The notes below the pieces were generated by a model that did no database searches, had not been told where the DNA came from, and was given only the letters and a program-made list of their open reading frames with translations. From NCBI RefSeq assembly GCF_003315175.1, contig NZ_QNRQ01000007.1, positions 62,001-126,000 on the forward strand: a stretch of DNA of 64,000 nucleotides, written 5' to 3'. Source of the stretch: Eoetvoesiella caeni (GTDB lineage Bacteria; Pseudomonadota; Gammaproteobacteria; Burkholderiales; Burkholderiaceae_B). Shown here one piece after another: positions 44,581 through 53,452 of the stretch. The translations under genes were made by a program, and so were the position numbers. The stretch's first letter is position 1. Each line of letters begins with the position of its first letter.

Positions 44581-45876
44581 ATGAACGCATTCAACGAATC
44601 CTGGGTCGCGGCCTCCGAAGCCGGAGTCCTGCGCTTTATTACCGCGGGCTCGGTCGACGATGGCAAGTCCACGCTGATCGGGCGCTTGCTGTACGACAGC
44701 AAGGGCGTATTCGCGGATCAGCTGGACTCTATTGCCCGCTCCAAATATAAACGCGTCCAGGCCGACGAAATCGACCTGGCCCTGCTTACCGACGGCCTGG
44801 AGGCCGAACGCGAACAAGGCATTACCATCGACGTGGCCTACCGCTATTTTGCGACGCCTGCACGCAAGTTCATCGTTGCCGATGCACCGGGGCACGAGCA
44901 ATACACGCGCAACATGGTGACCGGCGCGTCCACGGCGCATGTGGCCATTATTCTTATCGATGCCAGCCGGGTCCATGAAGGCCGCTTGCTGTCGCAAACC
45001 ATACGGCATACAGCCTTGGCAAAAATGCTCGGCATCCAGCATATTGTGGTGGCGGTCAATAAAATGGACCTGGTCGACTGGAGTCCCGCTTTGTTCGAGC
45101 AGATTCGCGCGGCATATGCCGATCTCGCCGAAAAACTGGATATCGATCAGTTCCATATCATTCCGCTGTCGGCGCTCAAGGGCGATAACGTGGTGGCGCA
45201 TTCCGACAAAGCGCCCTGGTATAAAGGGCCGACCTTGCTGTCCTTGCTTGAAAGCCTGCCGGTCCAGGCCGAGGGCAACAACGGTCCGGCGCGCTTTTTC
45301 GTGCAGTGGGTCATACGCCATGGCGGCGACTCGGTCGACGACTTTCGCGCTTATGCTGGGCAACTGGCCAGCGGGGTGCTGCGCGTGGGCGACCAGGTCA
45401 AGATACTGCCGTCGGGGACAACCGCCGTTGTATCGGGCCTGCGCCAGTTCGATAGCGATGTCGAACTGGTACAAAGCGGCGACAGCGTGGCGATTATTCT
45501 GGATCGGGATATCGATGTGTCGCGCGGCGACCTCATTGTGGCCGCCGATGCGCAGGTTCGTGTGACCAAAGAGTTCGAGGCTGAAATCTGCTGGCTCGAC
45601 CAGCAGCCGCTTAATCCGGCGCGCCAGTATTTGCTGAAGCAGGGCACACGCGTAACCCAGGCCAAGGTCCGGGCGGTGCATTCGCGCCGCGATATGGGCG
45701 AGCTATTGCAGCTTGGCGCTGGCGGCGCCTTGTCCATGAACGATATCGGGCGCGCTTCGCTGGTCTCGCGCGATGCCCTGGCCCTGGATCATTATGCCGA
45801 CGTACCGGCCACCGGAGCATTCATTCTGATCGATGCGGCAACTTATCAGACGGCGGCAGCGGGAATGGTGGTCTAG
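44581..45876 (+). CDS. cysN: Sulfate adenylyltransferase large subunit (GTPase)
   Basis: This is a 431-residue GTP-binding protein of the EF-Tu/CysN type. The motifs in order are GSVDDGKSTLIGRLLYD, DAPGHEQYTRNM, and NKMDLVDW, followed by beta-barrel domains. It uses GTP hydrolysis to drive APS formation by CysD. At this length there is no C-terminal APS kinase (CysC) domain, in keeping with a direct APS reductase route in this organism. It begins 2 bp after the cysD stop, and its last 4 bp overlap the end of the convergent thioesterase gene. Confidence 0.95.
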   Translation: MNAFNESWVAASEAGVLRFITAGSVDDGKSTLIGRLLYDSKGVFADQLDSIARSKYKRVQADEIDLALLTDGLEAEREQGITIDVAYRYFATPARKFIVADAPGHEQYTRNMVTGASTAHVAIILIDASRVHEGRLLSQTIRHTALAKMLGIQHIVVAVNKMDLVDWSPALFEQIRAAYADLAEKLDIDQFHIIPLSALKGDNVVAHSDKAPWYKGPTLLSLLESLPVQAEGNNGPARFFVQWVIRHGGDSVDDFRAYAGQLASGVLRVGDQVKILPSGTTAVVSGLRQFDSDVELVQSGDSVAIILDRDIDVSRGDLIVAADAQVRVTKEFEAEICWLDQQPLNPARQYLLKQGTRVTQAKVRAVHSRRDMGELLQLGAGGALSMNDIGRASLVSRDALALDHYADVPATGAFILIDAATYQTAAAGMVV

Positions 45877-46352
45877 CCTTCCTTGATAAGCAGGTGGCGC
45901 CGTTCCATTTCCTGGCGCAATTCGCGGCGCAACTGGGCGGCCTTGTAGCGATTGCATTCTTCTTCGGTGTGCGGTTCCAGCGCCGGGACCGGCACGGGCA
46001 CGCCGTTTTCGTCGACGGCAATCATGGTGAAATAGCAGCTATTGGTATGCCGCACCAGCTTTTGCTGGATGTTTTCGGTAACCACCTTGATACCGATCTC
46101 CATGGACGTCCGGCCGGTATAGTTGACCGAGGCATAAAACGTGACCAGTTCGCCCACATGTATGGGCTGGCGAAAAATGACCTGGTCTACGGATAGCGTG
46201 ACGACATAAGTGCCGGCATAGCGGGCGGCACAGGCATAGGCCACCAGATCCAGATGCTTGAGTATGGCTCCGCCGTGGACATTGCCGGAAAAATTGGCCA
46301 TGTCCGGAGTCATGAGTATGGTCATGGACGTTTTATGGGGCAAGTCGTTCAT
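45873..46352 (-). CDS. Acyl-CoA thioesterase, YciA-like hotdog fold
   Basis: This is a 159-residue hotdog protein. The signature GNVHGGAILKHLDLVAYACA contains the conserved Asp/Gly region of YciA/BACH-type enzymes, with VSVDQVIFRQPIHVGELVTF and SYFTM(I)AVDENG in the later strands. It hydrolyses acyl-CoA to free acid. The C-terminus is rich in Arg/Glu (LRRELRQEMERR). It shares 4 bp with the cysN end on the opposite strand. Confidence 0.9.
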   Translation of the reverse strand: MNDLPHKTSMTILMTPDMANFSGNVHGGAILKHLDLVAYACAARYAGTYVVTLSVDQVIFRQPIHVGELVTFYASVNYTGRTSMEIGIKVVTENIQQKLVRHTNSCYFTMIAVDENGVPVPVPALEPHTEEECNRYKAAQLRRELRQEMERRHLLIKEG

Positions 46353-46438
46353 CGTGTCACCATGGAAGGTAGCTAAAGGGCGGGGGCGTTGCTTGCGTCG
46401 TACACTACAGTCAATACATTACCAGTTCAAGTCCATTG

Positions 46439-47137
46439 ATGCCCGAGTCCCTAGAAAACCGCCTGGCCAGTATTCAGCAGAAGATCACCGCCGCCTGCGC
46501 GAAGGCGCACCGCGACCCTGATACCGTTGCCTTGCTGCCTGTCACCAAGACTTTTGATGCTGAAGTCGTGCGTGGCGCCGCGAGCCTGGGCTTGCGCCGC
46601 TTCGGCGAAAATAAAACCCAGGAAATACGCCAGAAATTCGAGGCGTTGTCCGACCTGAACCTGCAGTGGGTGCTGATAGGCCATTTGCAAACGAACAAGG
46701 CGCGGGACGCTGCACGCTTTGCCAGTGAAGTGCAATCGCTGGACCGGCTGTCCTTGGCCCAGGCGCTGGATGCGCGCCTGCAGGCCGAGGGGCGCGCCCT
46801 GGATGTCCTGGTGCAGGTCAAGACCTCGGACGAGCCCAGCAAGTTCGGCCTGGAGCCGGCGGAACTGCCCGTCTTTTTAAAGCAACTGGCCAGCCTGGAT
46901 ACTTTGCGCGTCAAAGGATTGATGACTTTGGCCGTCAACTCCCCGGACGCGCAAGCGGTGCGCGCTTGCTTTCGTTCGTTGCGCGAGTGGCGCGACCGTT
47001 TGCGCAACGAAGGGTTCGAACAGGTGCAGCGCCTGTCCATGGGCATGAGCGGCGACTTCGAACTGGCCATTGAGGAAGGTTCCAATGAAGTGCGTATCGG
47101 CTCGGCCATTTTCGGCCGGCGCGATTATTCTCATTGA
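46439..47137 (+). CDS. YggS-family pyridoxal 5'-phosphate-binding protein
   Basis: This is a 232-residue alanine-racemase-fold protein of the YggS/PROSC family. The PLP Lys is in LLPVTKTFDAEVV near residue 37, with RFGENKTQEI and LQWVLIGHLQTNKARDA as the cofactor site, and LSMGMSGDFELAIEEGSNEVRIG at the end. It keeps PLP homeostasis. The ATG at 46439 directly follows a TTG that could also serve as start. It is single but near the thioesterase gene on the other strand. Confidence 0.92.
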   Translation: MPESLENRLASIQQKITAACAKAHRDPDTVALLPVTKTFDAEVVRGAASLGLRRFGENKTQEIRQKFEALSDLNLQWVLIGHLQTNKARDAARFASEVQSLDRLSLAQALDARLQAEGRALDVLVQVKTSDEPSKFGLEPAELPVFLKQLASLDTLRVKGLMTLAVNSPDAQAVRACFRSLREWRDRLRNEGFEQVQRLSMGMSGDFELAIEEGSNEVRIGSAIFGRRDYSH

Positions 47138-47255
47138 ACGAGCCTGGTCGACCGATTCGGCGAAGTTCCCGCCTCGCCGCAAGGCCCGTCCGATTGCCGC
47201 TAGGCTTGGCATTTACAATCGAATTCATTCCAGAACTCAGAAAAGGGGGATGCAG

Positions 47256-48281
47256 ATGCGTCGCTTGGGACTAATACAAGGAGCCGTGGCGTCATTGGCC
47301 TTGGTAGGCTGGCTGCCGCTGGCTCAGGCCGATACGCTGGACGTAGTGAAAGACCGCGGTTATGTGCAGTGCGGCGTCACTACCGGCTTTGCCGGGTTTT
47401 CGACGCCCGACGACAAAGGCCAGTGGCATGGCCTGGATATCGATTTATGCCGTGCGGTCGCCGCCGCCGTATTGGGCGATGCGGACAAGTTCAAGGCAGT
47501 GCCGCTTAATTCGCAGCAGCGCTTTACCGCGCTGCAGTCGGGCGAAATCGACCTGCTGGCACGCAACACGTCTGTTACGCAGCGGCGCGACACAGCGCTG
47601 GGCGCCATTCACGCGGGCATCAATTTTTACGATGGGCAAGGCTTTCTGGTACCCAAAGAGCTGGGCGTAACCAGCGCCAAAGAGCTCGACGGCGCAACCA
47701 TTTGCATGCAAACGGGCACCTCCAACGAAAATACCATGGCCGATTGGGCCCGCGCCAACAACATCAAGTACAAGCCGGTGGTCATCGAGCAATTCAGCGA
47801 GGTGGTCAACGCGTTTGCAGCCGGCCGCTGCGATGTGTTCAGCACCGATGCCTCGGGGCTGGCGTCGATTCGCATTTCCAAACTGAAGAATCCCGACGAT
47901 TATGTGGTTTTGCCTGAAATCATTTCCAAGGAACCTTTGGGGCCGTTTGTGCGCCAGGGCGACGATGTCTGGCTCAATGCCGTGAAGTGGAGCTTGATGG
48001 CCATGATAGAGGCGGAAGAGCTGGGAGTGACTTCGGCCAACGTCGAGCAACAATTGAAAAGCAGCAGTCCCAGCATACAGCGCCTGCTGGGTGTTGTGCC
48101 CGGCGCGGGCAAGAACCTGCGCCTGGACGACAAATGGGCCTATAACATCGTGCGCCAAGTCGGAAACTACGGCGAAAGCTATGAGCGCAATGTGGGCATG
48201 GGCAGCCCGTTGAAAATACCGCGCGGCCTGAACGCTTTATGGACCAAGGGCGGCTTGATGTACGCCTTGCCCATACGCTGA
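47256..48281 (+). CDS. Amino-acid ABC transporter substrate-binding protein (AapJ/BztA type), orphan
   Basis: This is a 341-residue periplasmic binding protein. The signal peptide is MRRLGLIQGAVASLALVGWL with cleavage near LAQA. The body has the family's pattern DVVKDRGYVQCGVTTGFAGF, DIDLCRAVAAAVLGD and DLLARNTSVTQRRD, as in the general L-amino-acid binding protein AapJ. The ATG at 47256 is preferred over 47250, which is too close to the AGGGGG site. Neither cognate permeases nor ATPase are next to it, so its transporter must be encoded elsewhere. Confidence 0.88.
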   Translation: MRRLGLIQGAVASLALVGWLPLAQADTLDVVKDRGYVQCGVTTGFAGFSTPDDKGQWHGLDIDLCRAVAAAVLGDADKFKAVPLNSQQRFTALQSGEIDLLARNTSVTQRRDTALGAIHAGINFYDGQGFLVPKELGVTSAKELDGATICMQTGTSNENTMADWARANNIKYKPVVIEQFSEVVNAFAAGRCDVFSTDASGLASIRISKLKNPDDYVVLPEIISKEPLGPFVRQGDDVWLNAVKWSLMAMIEAEELGVTSANVEQQLKSSSPSIQRLLGVVPGAGKNLRLDDKWAYNIVRQVGNYGESYERNVGMGSPLKIPRGLNALWTKGGLMYALPIR

Positions 48282-48390
48282 GTTTTTCGATCGCTGCGGT
48301 TTGCTGGCTTTGTTGTCCACGAGTCGAATTGAAGGCCTCGCCCTTTGGGAGGCAGAGACCTTCACCAGTCGCGGTATTTCGGGCCCGCGG

Positions 48391-48870
48391 CTATTGCCGC
48401 CGTTTGTAAACCAGCGAAATGCGGGCAAAGGCAATTTGCAGTTCGCGCGTGCCGGCCTGGAAGACCAGGGGCCGGCCCGAGCCGGTAAAGCAGATAAGGC
48501 GCTTGGAGGCGATCATGGGGATGAATTTGGCGAACTGGATTTCTTCCCAGCTTACGCGCCGGCGCGTAATCCATGTTTGCTCGATGCCTTCGCGCGTGAT
48601 GATGGTTTCCGAGACCACCATGTAGCGGGCCACCAGCAGCAGGCCGCAAAAGCAGATAATGATGCAGCCCGCTATGACCGGGTTGACGCTTTGGCCCTGG
48701 GGGCCTGTTGCGACGCGCAGAATCTGTGTGCCGATCACGATCAGCACCAGCCACGACAATATTTTTACCCAGGTGGGCCAGGCCTTGCCGCGTACCGGCA
48801 AGGGGGCGAGCGCTTGCATCAGGGCTTCGTGTTCTTGCGGGTCGGGGCGTTGCGAACGAAATGGGTTCAT
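48391..48870 (-). CDS. Small two-helix membrane protein of unknown function
   Basis: This 159-residue protein has two adjacent hydrophobic segments (residues 33-52, WVKILSWLVLIVIGTQ, and 63-82, PVIAGCIIICFCGLLLV). A soluble part of about 70 residues follows (ETIITREGIEQTWITRRRVS), similar in tone to bacterial PH-like domains. I do not recognise a family with certainty. GGAACAACC precedes the ATG. Its start overlaps the HMG-CoA-lyase stop by four bases (ATGA), so the two are co-translated and it lies downstream in the operon. Confidence 0.7.
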   Translation of the reverse strand: MNPFRSQRPDPQEHEALMQALAPLPVRGKAWPTWVKILSWLVLIVIGTQILRVATGPQGQSVNPVIAGCIIICFCGLLLVARYMVVSETIITREGIEQTWITRRRVSWEEIQFAKFIPMIASKRLICFTGSGRPLVFQAGTRELQIAFARISLVYKRRQ

Positions 48871-49781
48871 GCTGGTTGTTCCTTGCGGGCGGCAAGCGCG
48901 TTGCCGGCCCGGCTTGAAGGTTTGCGTCCGAGATGGCCGGATATCCATTGCCCGGTTTCGACCACGGCGTCCAGTTCGATGCCGGTGTCTATGCCCAGCC
49001 CGTTCAGCATGTAAAGCACATCTTCCGTTGCAACATTGCCGGTGGCTCCCTTGGCGTAGGGGCAGCCGCCGATGCCGGCCACCGATGAATGAAAAATACT
49101 GATGCCGGCCTGCAGGGCGGCCAGGATATTGGCCAGCGCCTGGCCGTAGGTATCGTGAAAGTGGCCGGCCAGGCGGGCCGGGTCGACGGCTTCCGATACG
49201 GCGCGCATGACCGCGCCGACGCGCCCGGGCGTGGCAACGCCTATGGTGTCGGCAATGTCGATCTCGTCGCAGCCCAGGGCAAGCATGCGGCGGGCGACAT
49301 CAACCACCGAGGCTATGGGGACTTCGCCCTGGTAGGGACAGCCCAGTGCGCAGCTGATGCTGCCGCGCAGGCGCAGTTTGGCGGCTTTCGCGGCCTGGGC
49401 CACCGGTTCGAAGCGGGCCAGGGACTCGGCGATGGAGCAATTGATGTTCCTCTGCGAAAACGCTTCGCTGGCCGAGCCGAATACAACCACTTCGTCGGCG
49501 CCGGCGGCAAGCGCCGCCTCGAAACCGCGCAGGTTCGGGGTGAGCACGGAATAAATCGTGCCCGGCCGGCGCTGAATGCCGTTCATGACTTCGGTGCCGT
49601 CGGCCATTTGCGGCACCCATTTGGGCGAGACGAACGAAGCCGCCTCGATATTGGCGAAACCGGCGCGCGACAAGCGGTCGATCAGTTCGATCTTGACCTC
49701 GGTGGGAATGAATTGCTTTTCGTTTTGCAGTCCGTCGCGCGGAGCGACTTCGACGATTTTTACTCGGCTGGGCAAAGACAT
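48867..49781 (-). CDS. Hydroxymethylglutaryl-CoA lyase
   Basis: This is a 304-residue TIM-barrel lyase. Motifs match the HMGL family: VKIVEVAPRDGLQNEK, EAASFVSPKWVPQMAD, and the C-terminal active-site loop GIGGCPYAKGATGNVATEDVLY with the key Cys. The metal-binding His pair (HFHDTYGQALAN) is present. It cleaves HMG-CoA to acetoacetate and acetyl-CoA in leucine or other branched acid breakdown. The start at 49781 is chosen because the longer frame from 49850 crosses a strong hairpin at 49801-49835. Confidence 0.92.
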   Translation of the reverse strand: MSLPSRVKIVEVAPRDGLQNEKQFIPTEVKIELIDRLSRAGFANIEAASFVSPKWVPQMADGTEVMNGIQRRPGTIYSVLTPNLRGFEAALAAGADEVVVFGSASEAFSQRNINCSIAESLARFEPVAQAAKAAKLRLRGSISCALGCPYQGEVPIASVVDVARRMLALGCDEIDIADTIGVATPGRVGAVMRAVSEAVDPARLAGHFHDTYGQALANILAALQAGISIFHSSVAGIGGCPYAKGATGNVATEDVLYMLNGLGIDTGIELDAVVETGQWISGHLGRKPSSRAGNALAARKEQPA

Positions 49782-49800
49782 GCTGGAAGAATCCGCTGGT

Positions 49801-49835
49801 GCGGGCCGGAAAGGGGGCTTGCCTTTCCGGCCCGC
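49801..49835. terminator. Strong 14-bp hairpin between dprA and the HMG-CoA lyase gene
   Basis: GCGGGCCGGAAAGG (49801-49814) and CCTTTCCGGCCCGC (49822-49835) are perfectly complementary around a 7-base loop. It sits about 95 bp beyond the dprA stop and just upstream of the lyase gene; both genes are on the minus strand. No T tract follows, so it may be a rho-assisted terminator or RNA-stabilising hairpin rather than a canonical intrinsic terminator. Confidence 0.6.
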
Positions 49836-49929
49836 ATGAATAATGATCAAGCTTAATAATAGCTTGAATAACGGACATGCCGCCGTCCTTTTATGGCTCT
49901 TTCACCAGCCTACTGCCCGCTGCCGGCCG

Positions 49930-51174
49930 CTAACGCTGCTGGAAACGTCCGTCCGACAGCCGCACGACCGCTGCGGCGAATTCCAGTTCAAGCAGTTGGC
50001 TGTTAAGCGTGGCCCAGTCCAGGCCGGTGCGTGCCTGAAGTAGGTCGATGTGTACGGGATCGTGGCCCAGCGCGGCCAGCACCGCGGCGTATTCGGAATT
50101 GCGCGAACTTGCCGCCGGATTGGCGCCGGCGGCTTGTGAGCTTTCGGAGTCGGCTCCGACCTCCTGGCTGCCGAACACGGCGTCATCGGACCCCGGCGCG
50201 CGCGGGCGGGAACGGTTGGCGTTGCGGCGCCCCGTTTTTTCGGGGCGGGCCGGCTCTGTGCCGGGGTCGGCCTGCAATTGGCCCAGTTCTTCATCGATAT
50301 CCTGGCCCGATTCCACCAATTTGGCTCCTTGCCGGATCAGTGCATGGCAGCCGCGCGACTGCGGCGAATGGATCGAGCCCGGAATGGCAAATACTTCGCG
50401 GCCCATTTCGGCGGCCAGCCTGGCGGTGATGAGCGAGCCGCTGCGCTTGGCCGCTTCGACGACCAACACGCCTTTGGCCATGCCCGCAACAATGCGGTTG
50501 CGTTTGGGAAAGTTGTGCGGAATCGAGGGCGTCCCCATGGGGAACTCGGAAATCAGGGCGCCTTCGGCTGCAATGCGGCGGGCCAGGTCCAGGTTGGAGG
50601 CCGGGTAAACGATATCGATGCCGGTGCCCAGCACTGCGATGGTGCTGCCGCCCTGGTTGCCGGCCGACAGCGCGCCGACATGCGCGGCAGCGTCTATGCC
50701 CGAGGCCAGCCCGCTGGCTATGCACCAGCCTCGTCCGGCCAGGTAGCGGGCGAAGGCCTTGGCGTTATCTTCGCCCCCCGCCGTGGCGTTGCGTGCACCG
50801 ACAATACCCAGCGTGGGCTGGTTCAGTAGCTCGGGCCGGCCATTTACATAGAGCAATAGCGGTGGGTCGTGGGTATCGAGCAGTGCCCTGGGGTAGTGCG
50901 GATCGGCCAGGGTCAAGAGATGGTGGCCGGGTTCGGCCAGCCAGGCCTGGGTGCGGGCAATGGTTGCTTCGATGGCCGCGTCGGGGGAACGGGCCAGTTG
51001 CCGGGCCAGTTCTTGGGGCACGATTTTGGCCAGCGAGGCCGCCGATAGCGCAAAAATGTCCTGCGGCGGGCTGATGACCGCCAGCATGGCACGCGCTTGG
51101 GCGGGGCCCAGCCCGGGTTCGAGCGTAAGGCGTATCCAGGCGTAAAGTTCTTCAGGGGAGAGTGAGGCAGGCAT
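49930..51174 (-). CDS. dprA: DNA-processing protein DprA
   Basis: This is a 414-residue DprA. The Rossmann-like core shows [36 protein letters not shown] and [20 protein letters not shown] low-complexity basic/acidic linker (about residues 300-365) precedes the C-terminal winged helix ([20 protein letters not shown]). DprA binds incoming single-stranded DNA in transformation and loads RecA. The ATG at 51174 is used; an upstream frame exists, but the family N-terminus starts here ([15 protein letters not shown]). It is divergent from def-fmt. Confidence 0.92.
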   Translation of the reverse strand: MPASLSPEELYAWIRLTLEPGLGPAQARAMLAVISPPQDIFALSAASLAKIVPQELARQLARSPDAAIEATIARTQAWLAEPGHHLLTLADPHYPRALLDTHDPPLLLYVNGRPELLNQPTLGIVGARNATAGGEDNAKAFARYLAGRGWCIASGLASGIDAAAHVGALSAGNQGGSTIAVLGTGIDIVYPASNLDLARRIAAEGALISEFPMGTPSIPHNFPKRNRIVAGMAKGVLVVEAAKRSGSLITARLAAEMGREVFAIPGSIHSPQSRGCHALIRQGAKLVESGQDIDEELGQLQADPGTEPARPEKTGRRNANRSRPRAPGSDDAVFGSQEVGADSESSQAAGANPAASSRNSEYAAVLAALGHDPVHIDLLQARTGLDWATLNSQLLELEFAAAVVRLSDGRFQQR

Positions 51175-51298
51175 GAGAGGAGTTTGCCATATAGCACAGG
51201 GTTTTGCGCGCAACGGGTGCAGTATAAAGTCACACTCAGGGGCTTTCCGAGGGGCGCTCGTGGTCCGATACGGGACGATGCGGCACCGCCGGTGCCAG

Positions 51299-51327
51299 TT
51301 CAAGTTGCGCCTAGTGCTTGTTATAAT
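51299..51327 (+). promoter_or_regulatory. Promoter of the def-fmt operon
   Basis: TTCAAG (51299-51304) and TATAAT (51322-51327) are separated by 17 bp, and the -10 is extended by TG one base upstream (TGTTATAAT). The predicted transcript starts near 51334, about 24 bases before the def ATG. Confidence 0.75.
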
Positions 51328-51357
51328 GAGGAAAACGCATTACTGGACTTTACGCAC

Positions 51358-51870
51358 ATGGCTTTGCTTCCCATTCTTCATTATCCCGACCCGCGCTTGC
51401 ACAAAGTGGCCAAGCCGGTCGAGGTCGTCGACGATCGCATACGCGAACTGGTGCGCAATATGGCCGAAACCATGTACGAGGCGCCCGGCGTCGGTTTGGC
51501 CGCAACCCAGGTCGATGTCCACGAGCGTGTCGTGGTGATCGACGTTTCAGAAGACGGCAACCAACTGTTGGTTTTGATAAACCCTGAAATTACCTGGAAA
51601 AGCGACGAACTTCATTCCTACGAAGAAGGCTGCCTTTCTGTGCCCGGCGTTTACGACGAAGTAACGCGTTCGGCGCGCATACACGTGAAGGCGCTGGACC
51701 AAAACGGCAAGCCTTTCGAATTCGACGCTGAAGGCCTGTTGGCCGTATGCGTGCAGCACGAACTCGATCACTTGCTGGGCAAGGTTTTTGTTGAATACCT
51801 GTCGCCGCTCAAGCAAAACCGCATCAGGACAAAAATCCGCAAGCAAGAACGCGAAGCTGTGCGCGCCTGA
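51358..51870 (+). CDS. def: Peptide deformylase
   Basis: This is a 170-residue deformylase with all three motifs: [20 protein letters not shown] with the metal Cys, and [12 protein letters not shown] with the metal His pair. It removes the N-formyl group from new proteins. The ATG at 51358 ([14 protein letters not shown]) is the family start; the long upstream frame is rejected because it crosses the promoter. It is followed 3 bp later by fmt, the usual pairing. The gene is under the extended -10 promoter at 51299-51327. Confidence 0.95.
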   Translation: MALLPILHYPDPRLHKVAKPVEVVDDRIRELVRNMAETMYEAPGVGLAATQVDVHERVVVIDVSEDGNQLLVLINPEITWKSDELHSYEEGCLSVPGVYDEVTRSARIHVKALDQNGKPFEFDAEGLLAVCVQHELDHLLGKVFVEYLSPLKQNRIRTKIRKQEREAVRA

Positions 51871-51873
51871 CCT

Positions 51874-52812
51874 ATGCGCATCGTCTTTGCCGGCACGCCG
51901 GAATTCGCAAGCCTGGCCCTGCAGGCCATTTTGGCCGCAGGCCATGAAGTGCCGCTGGTATTCACCCAGCCCGACCGCCCATCGGGCCGCGGGCTGAAGC
52001 TGACCCCCAGCGCGGTGAAGCAAACAGCCTTGGCGGCCGACATTCCAGTAATGCAGCCCCGCAGCCTGCGCCTGGACGGCAAATATCCCGACGATGCCGC
52101 CACTGCGCGGCAAGCCCTGCTTGATGCCGCGCCCGACCTCATGGTGGTCGCTGCCTATGGGCTGATCCTGCCCAAGTGGGTACTGGAGCTGCCGGTTCAT
52201 GGCTGTTTCAATATTCACGCCAGCCTGTTGCCGCGCTGGCGCGGCGCAGCGCCCATACAGCGGGCCATCGAAGCCGGCGACCCTGAAACCGGCATTACCA
52301 TCATGCAAATGGACGAGGGGCTGGACACCGGCGACATGTTGCTCAAACAGGCTTTGCCCATTACCGCCGAACATACCGCCGCAAGCTTGCATGACGAATT
52401 GGCGGCGATGGGCGCGCAGGCGGTGCTGGAGGCCATTTCAAGATGCCGGCAGGGCAAGCTGGTCCGGCAGCCGCAGCCCGCCGAAGGCGTAACCTACGCA
52501 TCCAAGCTGGAAAAATCGGAAGCCGCGCTGGACTTTTCGCAGCCGGCGGCTGTCTTGGCCCGGCGCGTGCGGGCGTTCAACCCGGCGCCCGGTGCAACCG
52601 TGCAGTTGCCGGGCTTGAACGATCCGGTAAAGGTATGGGCAGCCCAGGCGGTGGCGCAACCCGCAGCCCGTCCGCCCGGTGATCTGGTGTCGGCAAGCCC
52701 GCAAGGCATAGATATTGCCGCAGCCGACGGGGTGCTGCGTCTGCTGGAACTGCAAAAAGCAGGTGGCAAGCGGCAGTCTGTTGCCGCTTTCGTGCAGGGC
52801 TGGCGCCCTTAG
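51874..52812 (+). CDS. fmt: Methionyl-tRNA formyltransferase
   Basis: This is a 312-residue Fmt. The N-domain contains [40 protein letters not shown] (catalytic His/Asn) and [13 protein letters not shown], and the C-terminal OB-like domain follows (about residues 205-312). It formylates initiator Met-tRNA. It starts 3 bp after def and is co-transcribed. The C-terminal half is richer in Ala/Pro than the rest, within normal limits. Confidence 0.95.
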   Translation: MRIVFAGTPEFASLALQAILAAGHEVPLVFTQPDRPSGRGLKLTPSAVKQTALAADIPVMQPRSLRLDGKYPDDAATARQALLDAAPDLMVVAAYGLILPKWVLELPVHGCFNIHASLLPRWRGAAPIQRAIEAGDPETGITIMQMDEGLDTGDMLLKQALPITAEHTAASLHDELAAMGAQAVLEAISRCRQGKLVRQPQPAEGVTYASKLEKSEAALDFSQPAAVLARRVRAFNPAPGATVQLPGLNDPVKVWAAQAVAQPAARPPGDLVSASPQGIDIAAADGVLRLLELQKAGGKRQSVAAFVQGWRP

Positions 52813-52886
52813 CTGTTTCGGTCTTCGCATTGCGCCCCGGGGCGGAGTCAACCCGGCCAACTGGGGCGCAGTGCGTTTCAGGACCT

Positions 52887-53297
52887 TTAGTTGTAGCGTC
52901 CGCTTTTGCCGCCCAGGCTGTAGCGGCCCGCGCCCAAAAGCATGACGGCCAGCGCGCCGAACAGGAACATGCCTTGCAGTTCCAGGGCCCAGCCTCCGGA
53001 CTTGGCCAGCATGGCCAGTTGCGAAGTATGGGCCAGGGCGATAGCCGCCACCATATTGATAAGAACCAGCAGGGCGGCGGGACGCGTATAAAAACCAAGA
53101 ATAAGCAGTATTGGCCCAACTACTTCGCCCAGATAAGCGCCCCACGCGATGAACGCCGGCCAGCCGTGGGAAGTCAGCATGCCTTCAATGCCGCCGATGC
53201 CGTTGGTTAACTTCGATATGCCGTGCAGTAGTACGAGAATGCCTAAGGTAAGGCGTAAAACCAGCTTGCCAAGATCGTCTGACGTTGAAGATGACAT
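52887..53297 (-). CDS. DoxX-family membrane protein
   Basis: This 136-residue protein has four hydrophobic segments and the DoxX pattern: LVLRLTLGILVLLHGISKL near the start, AYLGEVVGPILLILGFYTR in the middle and a final amphipathic helix. The family is of mixed redox-associated roles (quinone or thiosulfate oxidation partners in some archaea; unknown in most bacteria). The ATG has a GGGA-like site upstream. It is a single gene between fmt and rimO. Confidence 0.88.
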   Translation of the reverse strand: MSSSTSDDLGKLVLRLTLGILVLLHGISKLTNGIGGIEGMLTSHGWPAFIAWGAYLGEVVGPILLILGFYTRPAALLVLINMVAAIALAHTSQLAMLAKSGGWALELQGMFLFGALAVMLLGAGRYSLGGKSGRYN

Positions 53298-53452
53298 GTT
53301 TTATCCCAAGACGCGCGAGCGTATAAGTTGATCGAGCCCGCATTATATCTAGGTATGGACGCGGGACCAGATCAATTTTAAGGCAAGGGCTATTTCCGGC
53401 GCCGGGCAGGCGGCCCGCTGCTGCAGGGCCGCGCCGATGATGCGCCGGACGA

